A DNA stretch of 64,000 bases from Zychaea mexicana (taxonomy: Eukaryota; Mucoromycota; Mucoromycetes; Mucorales; Lichtheimiaceae): contig NW_026516671.1 in assembly GCF_025766255.1 (NCBI RefSeq), positions 496,001-560,000 on the forward strand, in the 5' to 3' direction. Position numbers and translations under genes: made by a program. This document shows positions 1-12,764 of this stretch, one piece after another. The first letter of the stretch is position 1; the number at the start of each line of letters is the position of its first letter. The notes under the pieces are model-generated. The model did no database searches and was not told where the DNA came from. It saw nothing but the letters and a program-made list of their open reading frames with translations.

Positions 1-1299
1 GCCCGCTCGCCGCAATATGCCACATTGCGTTTGCTCAAACAACCCAAAACGAACATGATGGTCAAGTATCGAAAACTGCCTCAAGGTTATATCACGCCGC
101 GGTACGCCCTACCTGCCGAACAGCAAAGCATTCTTGCAAACAACCGATTGTTGGAAGGCATGGTCACTGGTGTGGTGGCGCGTATCACGGAGCGCCAAAA
201 TCTGATTGACTTGGACGATGATCCACAAGACAACGATGCCAACGCAGATAGCGGTTTGTCAGATGAAATGCGACAGTTGGACGCAAAGAACGAGAAACAA
301 ATGATTAACGCGCTCGAAATGGGTCTGGCCAGTATACGGTTGTGCCAATACGAGATCAAGATGAAAATCAGATTCGGCCAAATTGTACTTACGGACTATC
401 CGAACCGTCAGGATACCATTCCGCTCGAGGATCTTGCGAACAAGTTCTTCCCGCACCACAAGTTCAGAAGCGTCTTAGCGCCCTGCATTGGTCGCAGCAT
501 TGAAGAGCTTCACCCATTGTTCGAATGGCTATCCTCGAACTGCATCCAGTTTACTGATTCTCCGCGCACGTCTTATACTGTTGAGGCGGACCAATACCCA
601 CAGTTCGTACAAAGGCCATCCGCTTATGCACGCCGTGATCAGCAGACAGCCCCCATGGAACAGGACAAGTGGCGAACAACCATTATCGCAAACTTTACCG
701 GCGAACGACGGGTTGGTTTATGGAACCTGATTGCCGAGGGCCAAGATATTGTCACTATCAGCAGCGCGGATTTGGAAAACGACTACTCGTGGGAACTCAA
801 ACTGCAGAGCGCACAACGGTTTAGCTCCATGGACGACATGGATACACCACATGGCCAGTTTGTAGAATCTTTAACACTCGATCCAGAAACCAATCGACTT
901 ATCCTAGTGCCTAACACACGAGACTATGAGCCGCATTTGATCACGCAAAAGACTAAATGGGTGTATGCTTTGGACGATTGGATCATTGAAGTCGGCCGTG
1001 ACGAGGTCTGGGATATCCATCAGATTGATCTGTCGGACGATCGTCGTGATTTGCCTGTCAATCTGTCTAGCTTCAACCCACATCGTGTTATCCTCAAGTT
1101 TTCAATTTATCGCGAGACCTGGGTCAACCGCTTTGCCGAGAATTTGTCATTGCAGATTGGTGAGGCGCCTAACTGGACTCCAGCACAATTCTTGGCCAAC
1201 GGCAATGAGAATATGCACGAAATCATCAGTGTAGCACAACAAATGACAGCCATGCTAAGCAAGGAGGTCAAGCCCTACTACGAGTCTCTTGCTCTGTAA
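1..1299 (+). CDS. 3'-terminal part of an unidentified fungal protein
   Basis: The reading frame is open from the first base of the window and ends at TAA 1297-1299, giving about 432 codons. The gene begins upstream, so no start is assigned; a TTG at 25 is not convincing as an initiator. The product is hydrophilic and looks globular. An acidic linker (DLDDDPQDNDANAD, around residues 68-81) is followed by a predicted alpha/beta segment containing IRLCQYEIKMKIRFGQIVL, then alternating strand-like segments to the end. No signal peptide or membrane segment is visible. The style recalls the C-terminal DUF7905-like half of fungal KH-domain proteins, but I have not verified this and assign no function. 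There are no stops or obvious introns in the 1.3 kb, so this is probably one long last exon. Confidence 0.75.
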   Translation, partial: ARSPQYATLRLLKQPKTNMMVKYRKLPQGYITPRYALPAEQQSILANNRLLEGMVTGVVARITERQNLIDLDDDPQDNDANADSGLSDEMRQLDAKNEKQMINALEMGLASIRLCQYEIKMKIRFGQIVLTDYPNRQDTIPLEDLANKFFPHHKFRSVLAPCIGRSIEELHPLFEWLSSNCIQFTDSPRTSYTVEADQYPQFVQRPSAYARRDQQTAPMEQDKWRTTIIANFTGERRVGLWNLIAEGQDIVTISSADLENDYSWELKLQSAQRFSSMDDMDTPHGQFVESLTLDPETNRLILVPNTRDYEPHLITQKTKWVYALDDWIIEVGRDEVWDIHQIDLSDDRRDLPVNLSSFNPHRVILKFSIYRETWVNRFAENLSLQIGEAPNWTPAQFLANGNENMHEIISVAQQMTAMLSKEVKPYYESLAL

Positions 1300-1903
1300 A
1301 AAAATATTCCACTGACCCTCTCTCCTTCTTTACATAAAAAAAAAATACATTGTAATCATTGTTTTCTAGCAATAGAAGGTCAAAACGTACTCGTAATCCC
1401 TACTTGTCTTTTTCTGGCTTTTTAACGCTTGTGTGTATGGTAACAATCATTCTGGGCACAGTTTATCCGAGCTAGGCAAGGTTAATGCACACCTATACGT
1501 TGTCCTGCCTTCTCTCTTGGTGTTGCTCGTGTCGTTGCCACGCGCCAAATATGACAATGTCGATCCAAGCATTATTGAACACTTCCTTTCCCTTTTGTTC
1601 GACTGTTAACTCGAAGATGTTTAGCAGTAATACTCTGAATTATGAAACTACATAAAACACCATTGCAGCAGGAACAGACTTCATCAACCTGGGATTCCCC
1701 GTTTCCGGCACGCCAGTGAAAATAGAACAGAGATAATTATTACAGGCTTTTTAAAAATAGCTGCGCCTAGCAGAAATAGCGTTTTTATACAATGACATGA
1801 ATGAGAAAATGTTGGTAAGTTGGAATAGTGTTTACAGGAACGAAAAAGAACAAGGGAGGAAAAGATAAAACATGATGGTTGAGTTCTAAGTCATGCTGTG
1901 CTA
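1300..1903. other. intergenic, no gene seen
   Basis: A/T-rich sequence downstream of the first gene. It starts with an A-run and T-rich stretches suitable for 3'-end formation. I see no coding signal on either strand. Confidence 0.5.
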
Positions 1904-2300
1904 CTATCTGTCATTGATTTGTGCCTTTTGTTTTGGAGCGTGAGGGATCTTCACCACGTTTGCACCTTGAGTTTCCACGAACTGAAAATCTGGCTCTTGT
2001 GTACCTCGATCAATCGTGTATTTTTCCAGAATTGAGACTGACTCTTGGACCATGATCTGAATTGTGCTGTAGACTTCAGGTGTCGATCCGTGTTTCACCT
2101 AGTATGTTCGAGTAGTACAGGTACGTCAAGTGGTAAGAACGTTTCTCGCGGTCATTGTTTTTATGCTTAGGGCCGGATTGATTTCTATTAACCATCAATG
2201 TTGGTTCAACATTGGCACCATCGCCATTTTTGCTTTTACGACGGCAGCATCCCAACAAGGCCAAGCACAAGCCAACCGTCAGTCTCATCGCCAGACACAT
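1904..2300 (-). other. possible short secreted-protein gene or relic, frameshifted
   Basis: Read on the reverse strand, an ATG at 2300 opens a frame that starts with a signal-like hydrophobic stretch (MRLTVGLCLALLGCC) and runs for 74 codons. Just before its stop, another frame continues as STPEVYSTIQIMVQESVSIL and ends at 1904. The two halves would make one protein of about 130 residues, but they are offset by a frame and I see no plausible GT-AG intron of normal length between them. It may be a relic, a chance pair of frames, or a gene with an error. No family is recognised. Confidence 0.2.
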
Positions 2301-2389
2301 CGCAAGTAAGATAAAGGCAGCACAGTTTGTTTAAGCATGCGCCATATTTTCTGCTACCTCTGCTAACTGATGATGTATGTGTGCTGTAA

Positions 2390-3947
2390 AATATGGAACA
2401 ATCGTCTCGTCCACAGTTGAGTGATCCACTTGCGAAACTTGAAGGAACGCTGAACAAACTCAAGTTCGAGCTCTACCAATAGCCTGGCGTTCCTTCCCTG
2501 TCACGCCTCTTGACATCATGTCGGAAACTCGCTGCGCTGCGGTACTCTATAGGTCATATCAGCATCAACCGTTCTCCGTTCCCCAACGCGACACAATTGC
2601 TCTTCCCTACCATGTTGACGAAGCTTTCTCTTCTTTCATACACACAAGTGTCTCAAAAATCACTTGCAGCTTTGCTAGTACGCTCACCGCATCTTAGTAT
2701 CTGAGACTAGATGCTTGTCCATTTAATCCATCGATAATATTTTAGCAAACTTACCAACAGTCAAATTTCTGACCGTTAACGCTAACGGCAATGTGTTTGG
2801 CACTCCTATAATCTCTGAAAGTAACTGTGCAGAAAAAAGGTAAATAATCACAGCAACAAACACGAGAGCAACGACAAAGGACGCAAAAAAATCTTTTAAA
2901 TCTCTCCAAGGGCGAACTCGCTTCTTCTAGACTGGTTGTGTCACTTATGCATCAGCATCAGGTCTTTATCAGAACATTATGTATGTTTTATTATACCTCA
3001 ATCCTCGATGAACACTGTGACATGCTTGATGTCGAATGGGCAGCATCAGTACAGTTTCCAACCATGCCTAAAGTCAACAATTTGCGCATCGCCAATATTT
3101 CAGCGTTTGATTTTGGGTGCGTTTTGCTACGAATCGTGCGCGCCTGCCCAGACCTAGCTTATTTCGAGCTGGAAGACGACAATGCTATCCATGATAATCA
3201 CGAAATAAGGACCGGTGTTATTGAAACTATCCTACAAATGAATGACATCCGAAAGCTGCGCATTGTGGATTCGATGATAAATGAAATGGTTCCTAGTCTT
3301 ATCTTGGCATTAAATTCGAGAATCGGACCAGGATGCGCATTGATAGAATTGGAGATAGAGAACTGCGATGCTGAAGACAGTTTCCCTTTCGCTGATGCTG
3401 CAAATATACACAGTCTAACGCGGTTTGCAGTGCACAATGTGTTTATGGCTAGAGATGTGGAGGGGGAGAGGCTGATATGCTAAAACAGTTTGTTCTAATA
3501 TATATCTTTTGTTCTTATGTTTAGGGGCGATCCCGTCATCTAGACATTGGGCATAGTACTTTTCATGGGGAAAAGCGATATCCAATTCTGGGAGAACATT
3601 GGCTACCGTGTCGCCAATAACTTTACGCATTGTCCATCCAGTAAGTATCTACGGCTGTATGGGGTTTGCTGATCTAATTGCATCGCACCCACAGCTGGAA
3701 TATCTTGCGATCATGTGCGACGACTCTGGACATGATACTGATACTATCACTCTTATTTCTGGATCTGTCAGTGTGCAAGTCTAAAGACTGTACGCTTGAA
3801 TGATATTTGGATGAGGATGAGAATCAAAATTGACGGTAGCATTAACGATAGAGTGAAAGCTATACTAGGAAACCGGTTGGAACATTACACAGAAGAGGAG
3901 CATGCGCACGAACAGACTGGATTGACGATTACTTTCAAAGTATAGTT
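2390..3947 (+). pseudogene. eroded LRR paralogue of the F-box/LRR gene at 4422
   Basis: Translating all three frames gives consecutive segments that match the downstream gene in order. PGVPSLSRLLTSCRKLAALRY (around 2483-2545) matches PGAPSLSWVLSSCRNLIALQY there. Next comes a TKLSLL...LLVRSPHL block, then in a shifted frame RLDACPFNP and LPTVKFLTVNANG, then a 180-codon block 2938-3483 with RIVRACPDLAYFELEDD and GPGCALIELEIENCDAED. A final block near 3785-3945 (ASLKTVRLNDIW) matches ASTSLRSIHLDDD-type sequence at the partner's C-terminus. In-frame stops (for example TAG at 2480-2482) and several frame changes interrupt it, and no F-box portion is visible upstream. It is therefore a degenerate, 5'-truncated tandem duplicate. 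Some breaks could be introns, but the TAG inside an aligned block cannot. Confidence 0.75.
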
Positions 3948-4385
3948 TATCAATATTCCGCTAAAACGCACACATACTAAAAAACGATTGTCTGGTCTGA
4001 GTTAGGCATATTGCAACCTTGACAGTGATATATACAACTTGATTTGACGTGAACACATCGAGATAGAGAAATGTTTAGTAGGTATACTCGTATATAAAAC
4101 TGATTGATCGACATATCTAAGAAGCACATGTCTAACTGCTGCGTCGGATTGCGGTAACACAAGTATGATATTGATGTCCACAAGAAGTATCAATGCACTG
4201 TGTCATACCAACGGACCCATCAGCAGCAGCTGCCTACCAAAAACTTGACCGGCAAAAGGCATTTAGGTCCGAAATCCCGAAATGCAACATATTTTCACAC
4301 ACTTGTTCTCAGCCCAACGGTTCTTTTTGTCACGTCCCACACCCCTCTTTTCCTGTCTATCTATAAGCATAGCAACAAGAAATAG
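3948..4385. other. intergenic, no gene seen
   Basis: AT-rich spacer between the eroded copy and the downstream F-box gene. No coding signal is supported on either strand. The last 150 bases form the presumed promoter of the 4422 gene. Confidence 0.45.
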
Positions 4386-4396
4386 CTATATAATTT
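4386..4396 (+). promoter_or_regulatory. TATA-like element before the F-box/LRR gene
   Basis: CTATATAATTT lies about 26-36 bases upstream of the ATG at 4422, followed by an AGCAGCAGCAACAACTCAAC leader. If used, it implies a very short 5' leader. Similarity to a TATA box is the only evidence. Confidence 0.3.
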
Positions 4397-4421
4397 GTAT
4401 TAGCAGCAGCAACAACTCAAC

Positions 4422-6247
4422 ATGGACGAGTCCAAAGTATCGAAAGATCTCGTGGCCCAGCTTCCCCACGAGATCTTTGGCAAGATTATCGTTGAATTAC
4501 CAGTGGACGCTTTGTGCGAATGCTCCATGGTTAACCACATTTGGCGCGACACAATCCTCGACTATTCTTCACCGTGGCATACCATCCAAATTACTCAAGA
4601 AACGAATCCGTTACTGTTCGGCATCTTGCCAAAAGTCTGTCAGTACGTCCGACGCCTGGAAGTATTACGGCTAAAGCACGGTGTATCAGAGAAAGTTGCC
4701 GGTTTAATATCGCAAAATAATTTTGATCGCTTGCAAGTGCTGAATTTCCGAGCATTGGGTAACAAAGAAACGATCACGAGGGTGGGAATTACATGGCATC
4801 CAGATTAACGCATGGACGGTATTTAGCTTATGAGCAATTATTCTTTTTACGCGCACTATCCGTTTCCCCGGATACAACTTCTAAAGTAAGAACTAGCTTT
4901 GTCTTCTTTTCGATTTTCAAGATAGTTTGTCTATCAGAGCTTACTCATCTTCGTTAACCCTTTGTATCGAAAAAGCTGTGTTGCGCATTATTAAGTATCA
5001 AGAGTACACTACGAGAATTGACCCTTCAACTTGCTGAATATCCTGGTGCTCCTTCGCTGTCCTGGGTACTGTCGTCCTGTCGAAACCTTATTGCATTACA
5101 ATACCACTCATCAAACCGTGGGGCATTTTCTGGGTTGTCATCTTTACCGTTTACAACTACGTTGACAAAGCTCTCGCTACCAGATTGTACGTACATGGAT
5201 CCATCTGAACTTTCGGCGTTACTACGAGTATCACCCCATCTTCGGCGCCTGAGGCTGGATGGCTGTCAGTTCGATCCATTCAGCGCTGTCTCTGAAGCTT
5301 TGTGCAACCTCAAATATCTTGCTGTCAACTGCAACGGAACTATATACGGAAACCCGGGTGATCGGAGGGATGATGCATGCTGTTACAGAGATGGAGGAGC
5401 GAAGAAACAAGAGAAAAGAAAAGAAGGGCTGTGCAGTCTTGCTCTTGGTGCATTGGCCCCAACACGATCGCTCGCATCATTCCTTGGCTATCATTGCAAA
5501 TCTATCAACGCACTTTGTTTTTCCGTTATACGTGACGAGAATTATCTCATGTTAAATGATGTAGCAACAGCGTTACAGCTGCCCGTCATGCACAATTTGA
5601 GGACAATACGGGTTCAAGATTCTTCTGCTGTCCGACTATGGAGAAATATGCCTGACATCATCCGAGCATGTCCGAATCTAACTGCTTTTGAGGTCGTGAA
5701 GGATCGTATTGTGCCATACGAGGAGGAGGACGACGATCTTGCTGGCCAAATGGATGGGATTGTTGAATCGATAGTTGACATGAACGCATTTTCAAAGCTA
5801 CGGATATCACGCTCGGATCTGAACGCTACGGTGCCGATGTGCTTACTTTATGGCTACTCAAGAGCTGGTCCTGAATGCGCATTAGATGAACTGGAAATCT
5901 CACACTGCGAAACCGACGATGTTAGCGTAATGCTCCAAGTAGCAAATATCCAGAGCCTGAGAAACCTAAAGGTTCATAATGTGCAAATGCCCGTCCCCGA
6001 CACGCTTGAATTCATACAAGCCGTTGCAAACCTGCCACAACTTGAACATCTGGATATCAAAGGGGACAACTTTTTTGTGGGGAACGATGCCACGATTCGT
6101 TGTATTTGCCAGAGTACAAGCTTACGCTCGATTCATCTAGACGATGATGTGAAGCTCACAGTGGAGGAGAAGCATATGCTGCGTGATCGCTTTGTTCAAG
6201 AAGATCGAGTGACACGGGATGCGACTTGGCTCGAAGATTTTCTTTGA
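4422..6247 (+). CDS. F-box/LRR protein with an apparent 1-nt frameshift
   Basis: ATG 4422 opens an N-terminal F-box (core LPHEIFGKIIVELPVDALCE, around residues 14-33, then SMVNHIWRDTIL). F-box proteins usually bind Skp1 and present substrates to an SCF ubiquitin ligase. The rest is leucine-rich-repeat sequence (LTKLSLPDC, LRRLRLDGC, LRTIRVQDS, LEHLDIKGD). The first frame stops at 4806-4808, while the neighbouring frame continues without a stop as NYMASRLTHGRYLAYEQLFFL. Adding one G to the GGG run at 4784-4786 would join them, so a 1-nt deletion or an assembly error is likely. A plausible intron runs 4887-4975 (GTAAGA...AAAAAG) and links DTTSK to LCCALLSIKSTLREL, after which the frame is open to 6247. 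Residues encoded around 5360-5455 (a Lys/Glu-rich insert) may be a further unspliced intron. The product may be functional if the frameshift is artefactual. Confidence 0.7.
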
Positions 6248-9200
6248 ATATGTAGATAGCTATTAATGCTATGATAATAATACCACTGTTAGTACTTGTA
6301 AATAATAATATCAATAATAGTTTATCTTGTCATATCCACTTTTGCTATTACAACACTTGATATCAATCAGGTTACATGAATCAAAGAGAAGTGCTACAGG
6401 TACGAGTTTTTCCCCTTGTGCATACGGGAATTTTAAACGGAGTGTCTATTATAGCTTTATTGTACATGCAACTTATGTAGTCAATTCGCTAGCAGCCTTA
6501 CATGTATGAGTTTTATACTAAAGGAACATATCTTAGCGTTACACTGAAAACCAACCATCAGGAAGAAGTTATCACTATATGGACCACGTAATTTACAAGC
6601 ATGTAGTTCCATATCTTGCACCTTTTTTCCTGTCTTTTTGCTTTCTTTTTACATACCTTAGGTATTTGCTTTCATTAAAATCCGACTTTTTACATATTTG
6701 ACCTTGAGTATATTGTTCTGGGTTATCACCTTATGTCTGACCTTTTTACGCGATCAACACCTATCCATGCCTTGAAAGCTAAAGGATATGAAGTTAACAG
6801 AGAACTATTGCAATTAAGATTGTTGGTGGCTCAGGAAATCGAGTAGCTATCTGCTGGAAGCAGTGGTTGTTTTAACTCTGATATTCTTACAGTTAATCTA
6901 CCCTCGTTCATTATAGAGACTTTTGGAGACGGCAGAAAAACGCTGATGGCAGAGAGTAGTAGTCAAAATTGGTTTCGATCATTTTCAATCACCATTATTT
7001 TCACACAAATTTTAAGAGTTGATGCTATGAGATAAAAGAAGTTTCACTGTACGTACTTTAATACCAGAGATTTGTAACTGCAAACATCTGAAGTCCACTA
7101 CAGCTGTCTCTTTGCGCTTGTAATATACGACTATATCAACACTATAACTCTACAATTTTAACAGTATGAAAACTGCCTTAAGCTCTTCTTCCTATTTTCT
7201 TATCTTTTAAATGCATGACACTCTATGTACTTACAATAGGTAGTACAAGGTTTAGCTCCTTCGTATGTTCACACCGAGAAACTCTTGGGACGCTTCAGTC
7301 TTTTTTTATATCATAAGAATAAAATGAAATCCTTTTTCTGATGTCAGGGTATGATATAGTATACATAATCGAAATTAAAATTGTAGTTTATACTGTATAT
7401 CTGATGTAATTACTTTTGGCTGTAGACCTCGAAAAATGTCCTCGCTGATACATACTTTCCTCGTGATACAGCATATGAATAATTCCAAACAACAAATGAG
7501 CGATATGATTTTCCAAAATACATAACATTATATCGAGCATTGTGATGGATTGATCTTAACTGTGATATAACATGCACTTGTCTTGCATCATACAACTCAT
7601 AAGGAGCTGTCTTTCAGCTGTTCTTCTCACACAAGGAAAAACGGTGACCACAATTGTAATAAGAGTAGTAGGCTGTGAATGGATTAACAATAATAAGACT
7701 TGGAACAAGGTTTAGTAAATAAAATTTTGCTCATTGTTTCTAGCTTTGCCGCTATTTTACTAAGCTAGTAACTGATATACTAATAGTTTGTCGTAAACCA
7801 TCTATGACAAAGTGATACGAAAACATTTTTTGCCGTACTTCTTTGGCATAAGTGCTCATTCGATATACCGATAGGTCCTCGGATCTATAAGCTTTATCAG
7901 TATAGCGCGCACGTACTGTACTAAGCAAATTACATTTCAAGATTTTATAGAAGCATGTACTGTGGATCCTCCACAGGCTCTTTCTACAGGAGCATGCACG
8001 TACTGTGCCAGTTGCTACGAATTTACAAGGAAAACCAGAGAAAAAGACAGTATCACACGAGGAGAAACATTAATGTTTACATTATTGAATATACAAAGTA
8101 GGGAAAGATACAACAGTAGTAGACTATCGTTTCCATCGACTGATATTATCTGCAGCAGTCATGTTCCAAAGACTACCACGAGAAGGTGGCACTGCGTCAG
8201 GTTTCAGAAACCGTTATCTTCCTCCACATATACACACGTCAGTGCTGGATAATAAGACGTCCCTAAGAACAGAAAAAGGCAGAAAAAATCAGAAAGCTGT
8301 ACTTGCAGTATAGACCGTAAAAGCAAACAGCTACAGTAAATCAGCCACTCACCATTTGTTTTCAAAACAGATCGCGGCCCCTTCCCTACCCTCCATTGCT
8401 GGAGAACCACCACTTTTGCAAGGGCTTCGGAATCTATCATAGATGCAAAAAAAAAGGAAAACAATTATCCCCTCGCTCGCTCTTCAGCACCGCCAGCATC
8501 CCATTTCCAAGCTCACACAGCCGCTTGCATCGTCTCTCCCTTTGTTCACACCCATCATACGTACCACACGCCGACACATGTGCGCTCACAAAGACGGTTC
8601 CCACACACTGACAGATCCATTCTGAGAAAGGATGGTCGCCGCAAGGAAGCCTTCCAACTACCCGAACCGCACCACAGCCGCCCTTTACAAACCGTAGTGC
8701 CCACCGCTGTTTATAGAGCGCCGCCACGCTTTAAAACTTGTCTGCGTTTCGCCCAAGTAGCAAAGCTGCTAAACGACACGCCGTAGCACATCGCCGCAAG
8801 ACCGGTTGGTTTTTCGTGCCTGGTCCAGGGCACGGGTGGGCTGGCAGCGGACAGGATAGCTAGATTGGGGCTGGATTACAGTTGTCCCCTGTTCTTTCGG
8901 CTTGCAAGCTGTAAAAGACCACATCCCTTACAGAACAGAAATGCCAGAGCGGAATAAAGAAAATGCTAGAAGGGAAGCAGGCAGGAAGCAGAGGCCTGTT
9001 TCAATGAAAGAAAAAAAAAGACATAAGATGGCAGAACCAGAAAGCCGCACTTGAGCATCTCTCGGTCTGTAATCACTCACGGAATCCAGAACACAGTATA
9101 GAGCCCAAAGAGTTCAAAAGCATGAGATCCAACGCGTTTGTCCAGTCGTTTCGCTTAGCAACTAGTATCACACTACCAGAAGTAAGGATTACCCACTACA

Positions 9201-12200
9201 AAACAAAGCAAGATAGGCAGAAATGACCAACAAAAAAAGTTAGAGATCTTGGAAAGTAGAGCTTTTTTTTAGGCAAAGAAAGGAATTTGGGGTAGCTTAC
9301 GAACACAAAATGTGTTGTTGTTTTTTACATACGCGTGCAGATGTTTGTCGCGGTTGTAACAGTGAATGCTGGTGATGTAGGTAGACTTTATATTTCACAC
9401 AAGCTATTGCCTAAAGTTCATTCGTGTAAGCAGAGTGTGTAGAGACAACTATGACAGAAAATGAGGGCTAAAACATACTTTTCTTGTGATATGGGGAAAT
9501 GGTGTAAAGAGAAAGAGAGAGGGAGACAGAGAGAAATGGATACATACAGAACAACTAAATATTCAAGATTTGGGCTTAGCTATATAAGGGACTATCCAAT
9601 TTCCATGAGTTACTTTTTTGACTGTCGTCATGCTTCTGGGAGAAAAGGCGAGTGGTGGGGACGGTGGTCAACAAGTACGTTTATGCCTCGCGTCTGCAGG
9701 ATTATAAGTTTCGTGGGAACAAGACAATGCGTCATTTATGCTCGTCATAGCCTAGACCGTCGGGTCCCCATCCATATAAGCTGATTGATCTTCAAGCTGC
9801 TAATTAATTGTTTTGGTCATGTTCCTCCCTCTGGAAACTAACGCTCCTGGCTATTTAGTTCCATTCTCCCAGTTTGCCCTGTGCTTACTTTGACTCAAAT
9901 CCCTTTGATCGCGTCAGTTGTGCACTCGCATTTTTTAAACCAATACGTTGGAGCAAAGAATCGACGAGGTTACTGATATACAGTCTTCTGATGACCTTGA
10001 CGGTCAACTACATCGATGATTTTTCTTACCAGCAAAAAGCACCAACTACAGCATTAAGACGTGTACACAGATTATTTATTCCTGTACCGTTCAAGGGCTT
10101 GATGCGGTAGATGAATGATGCTGTTATGACAACATAATAAAGAAGTTTGACTTACTAAAAAAAAGCTACCCTTCCAAAGTTTCCGAGCCAGGGACGCTGT
10201 AAATACGAACATATGATAAAACGAGTGTATACATCATTTTATTGGATTTTTACAATATAAACTCATATTGTTCTGGAATGAAACGACAAAGGGTCTCTAC
10301 CCAATACAGTAGAAGGCTACTCTAGCACATATTCAGCGATAGCTGATCATAGCTGTCGTCGACGTCAAATTCTATCTAATAGCTCAGGGTTTTTTTTGGC
10401 AGAACAATATCAATACGACTACGAGCGAGAATCGTTATCTCATGGATGGGAAAGCATCCTAATGTACTTTAGTTTTTCAAGGTACTGAATAGACCAGACG
10501 TAGTCAAGTACATATACGGAGAGATTTTGGCTCTTAATGTTTCGCTAAATACACATATCATATATTTACTATACTGTACTCACAGCTCTCGAGATATGCA
10601 CAGATGTCGATGACCACGTGGAGTGAAAAGCCATTTGAGTGTGTAGACGACCATTTAGGGAGATTGAGATATATAATTCGTTAAAACCGATGACAAAGCC
10701 GCGGTCTATAAGCTTGTTTTTGGTTGTAAGTCTGTATATAAATTTCCCTCTAAAAAACAGAAACAGATTTACGTCTCTTGCTATATGCAGGCAATGGCTT
10801 ACCCAAAATTGGATGATCCGAGCTCTTTACCCATTTCACAGTTTTGGAATGAACTCTCGCGATATCGTCCCAATTGGCGTTTTCGCGACGTTTTCAAACG
10901 AGATCACTGGTACACGAGGACAGGATATGGCCATGTCCACTGAGGCTTGCCCGTTTAGTGAGCGCCCCCCATCAAAGGAATGATGTATCGTACTTTTACA
11001 GTATACAGACCGCTCAATCAATACTGGCCTGGGTAGCCAATATATTTGTAAATTAGGAACAGTGCAACATAAATGGCGACGATAAGATGCTGTACAAACT
11101 CAATTTGAACTGTAACAAAGCAAAAGGGTTTTCTAATTCTTTTGAAGAAACTTGGTCATTAATATTAGAATTCGTACAGTATTGGTAAATGTAGTAGCCT
11201 TATACGGCAAAAGATCGGAAGGTGGTCCGAAGCTTGAGAGTCATCATATTGTACTGTCCCAAGCTTTCGTGGGCCAATTAATTACAGTCATTATGTTCCA
11301 TGCCATACCTCGACAAAAAGTGAAAGGTATGCCACGGCAGCTATTTATATCGTAACTGTATGGACAAGCAAGATCACGGAGAAAAAGTAATATAGAAAAG
11401 CGTTGCTGTACATGTGTCGAACTGCTTCCACCTGAAAACATATATGGCGCTCCAAAGGCAGCTCGATCTCAGGCGATCTCCCAAACAGATGGGCACATCC
11501 ACGTGGATTTAGGGGCTTTAATAGAACGCCATTTGAAACGTTTGTAAAACAATTCTACTAATGAGTATGGGCATTACAGTATCAAGTATCAAAAGATTTG
11601 ATCTTGGCTGTAGAGTGCATGAGAAACGACAGTTTAAGCACACAAAGCTCTATCAACTTGTTCCAAGTCCAAAAAGTCCCTGCTGTTGCAGCGAACTTTT
11701 TGATGTGCCCAGTACTGATATTGCTATGCAACGGGTTTCACAACACTTTGACATTGTATTACACGGTCTGTGCATTATGCTTGCGTCAAACAGTTGCCTA
11801 GATATCATGTTTAGAATTGATCAAGTCATTGGAAAGTAAAAGTAATTACGAATCTAATGTGAGCCGTATGACATTGTCAGCACTGTATAAGAACAGGGAC
11901 GTAGCACGCCAAAACACGAATTCTTTCCTAACTCTCGAATGAAGCGACGAAGACGATTAAAACAGTCAGAAAGAAAATGACTATTGCAAGGTCAAGCGAC
12001 ACGTAAATACCTTCACAAGGAAAGAAAATGTAAATGAGTTTGAGCAGGACATAAAGTAAAAGAGCAGGTTCTTATTCATTGTAATATTAGAGTAAGAAAC
12101 ATTTTATAAAAGACAAAAGTTATCGTTATGAATATCAATAGTCGAAGGGTACAAATTTTATTAAAAGAACACAATCAGTGGACAATAAAGACAAATAATA

Positions 12201-12390
12201 AGAACGCGATTTTACAAAGTGACCTCAACAAGCAGTTCGCACAACCTGCAGGCTATACAAAAAGCATGAAGAAAGCAAGAAGAAACAGAAGAAGTATGTA
12301 AAAGGGGGAGGAAAAGAAAGCCACCAATGCCTCGGCCTGGGAGTCCCAGTCTCCCACACATTTGGCTGGGTCAATCAACCACAAACCCAG
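6248..12390. other. gene-poor interval of about 6 kb
   Basis: A/T-rich sequence with only short, low-quality open frames. Those around 8.4-8.8 kb, 9.46-9.78 kb and 11.15-11.84 kb show no recognisable domain, repeat or codon pattern. 8450-8620 is CT-rich and promoter-like, but no gene follows. 9500-9540 is a short AGAGAGA purine run. I could not recognise transposase, reverse transcriptase or terminal repeats. One small spliced candidate at 10690 is listed separately. Confidence 0.5.
10690..10943 (+). CDS. candidate small two-exon gene, unknown
   Basis: ATG 10690-10692 opens a short exon ending at a strong donor (GTAAGTCTG, intron from about 10726). The acceptor GCAG ends at 10790, giving a 65-nt intron. 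Joined, the frame encodes about 62 residues: MTKPRSISLFLVAMAYPKL, then a Trp/Arg/Tyr-rich region (SQFWNELSRYRPNWRFRDVF, then KRDHWYTRTGYG) and a TGA at 10941-10943. The composition looks protein-like, and intron removal keeps the frame, which is the main support. No family is recognised. It could equally be the surviving piece of a decayed larger gene. Confidence 0.25.
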
Positions 12391-12475
12391 CCATCATGGT
12401 ACAAACGAGTGGGAACCATGACGTACGCTACGTTTCGAGAGTCAAGTGCAAGCAATCGGTTGTGGATTGCCTGTG

Positions 12476-12652
12476 AGTGGGGAAGGGGGAAGGGAAGGAC
12501 GGAAGGAAGATGGAAGGGTAGACGAAAGGGAAGGACGGGAAGGACGGTAAGAGAAAAGGGAAGAGGAAAGGGAAGAGGAAAGGGAAGAGGAAAGGGAAGA
12601 GGAAAGGGAAGGGGTAGGGGTAGGGGAAGGGGTGGGGGTAGGGGAAAGAATT
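12476..12652. repeat. purine-strand minisatellite (GGAAAGGGAAGA-type)
   Basis: The + strand is almost pure A/G, with a 12-base unit close to GGAAAGGGAAGA repeated in tandem and drifting into GGGGTAGGGGAA at the 3' end. The long polypurine-polypyrimidine asymmetry could favour triplex or other non-B DNA. The Arg/Gly/Lys frame it opens is a by-product of composition. Confidence 0.85.
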
Positions 12653-12764
12653 GACTCTCGAAACACCCAAAAAAACAGCCATTTGCTGCTGTTGTCGAAT
12701 GCTGGAGGAGCTGCTTACTGGATACTCGGATGCTGGGAGCCGAACACTGAAGCTGGGAGCTGAT

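Noticed and set aside
12409..12654. Arg/Gly/Lys-rich frame over the purine array
   Set aside because: Composition artefact of a tandem polypurine repeat; no start context or flanking coding sequence.
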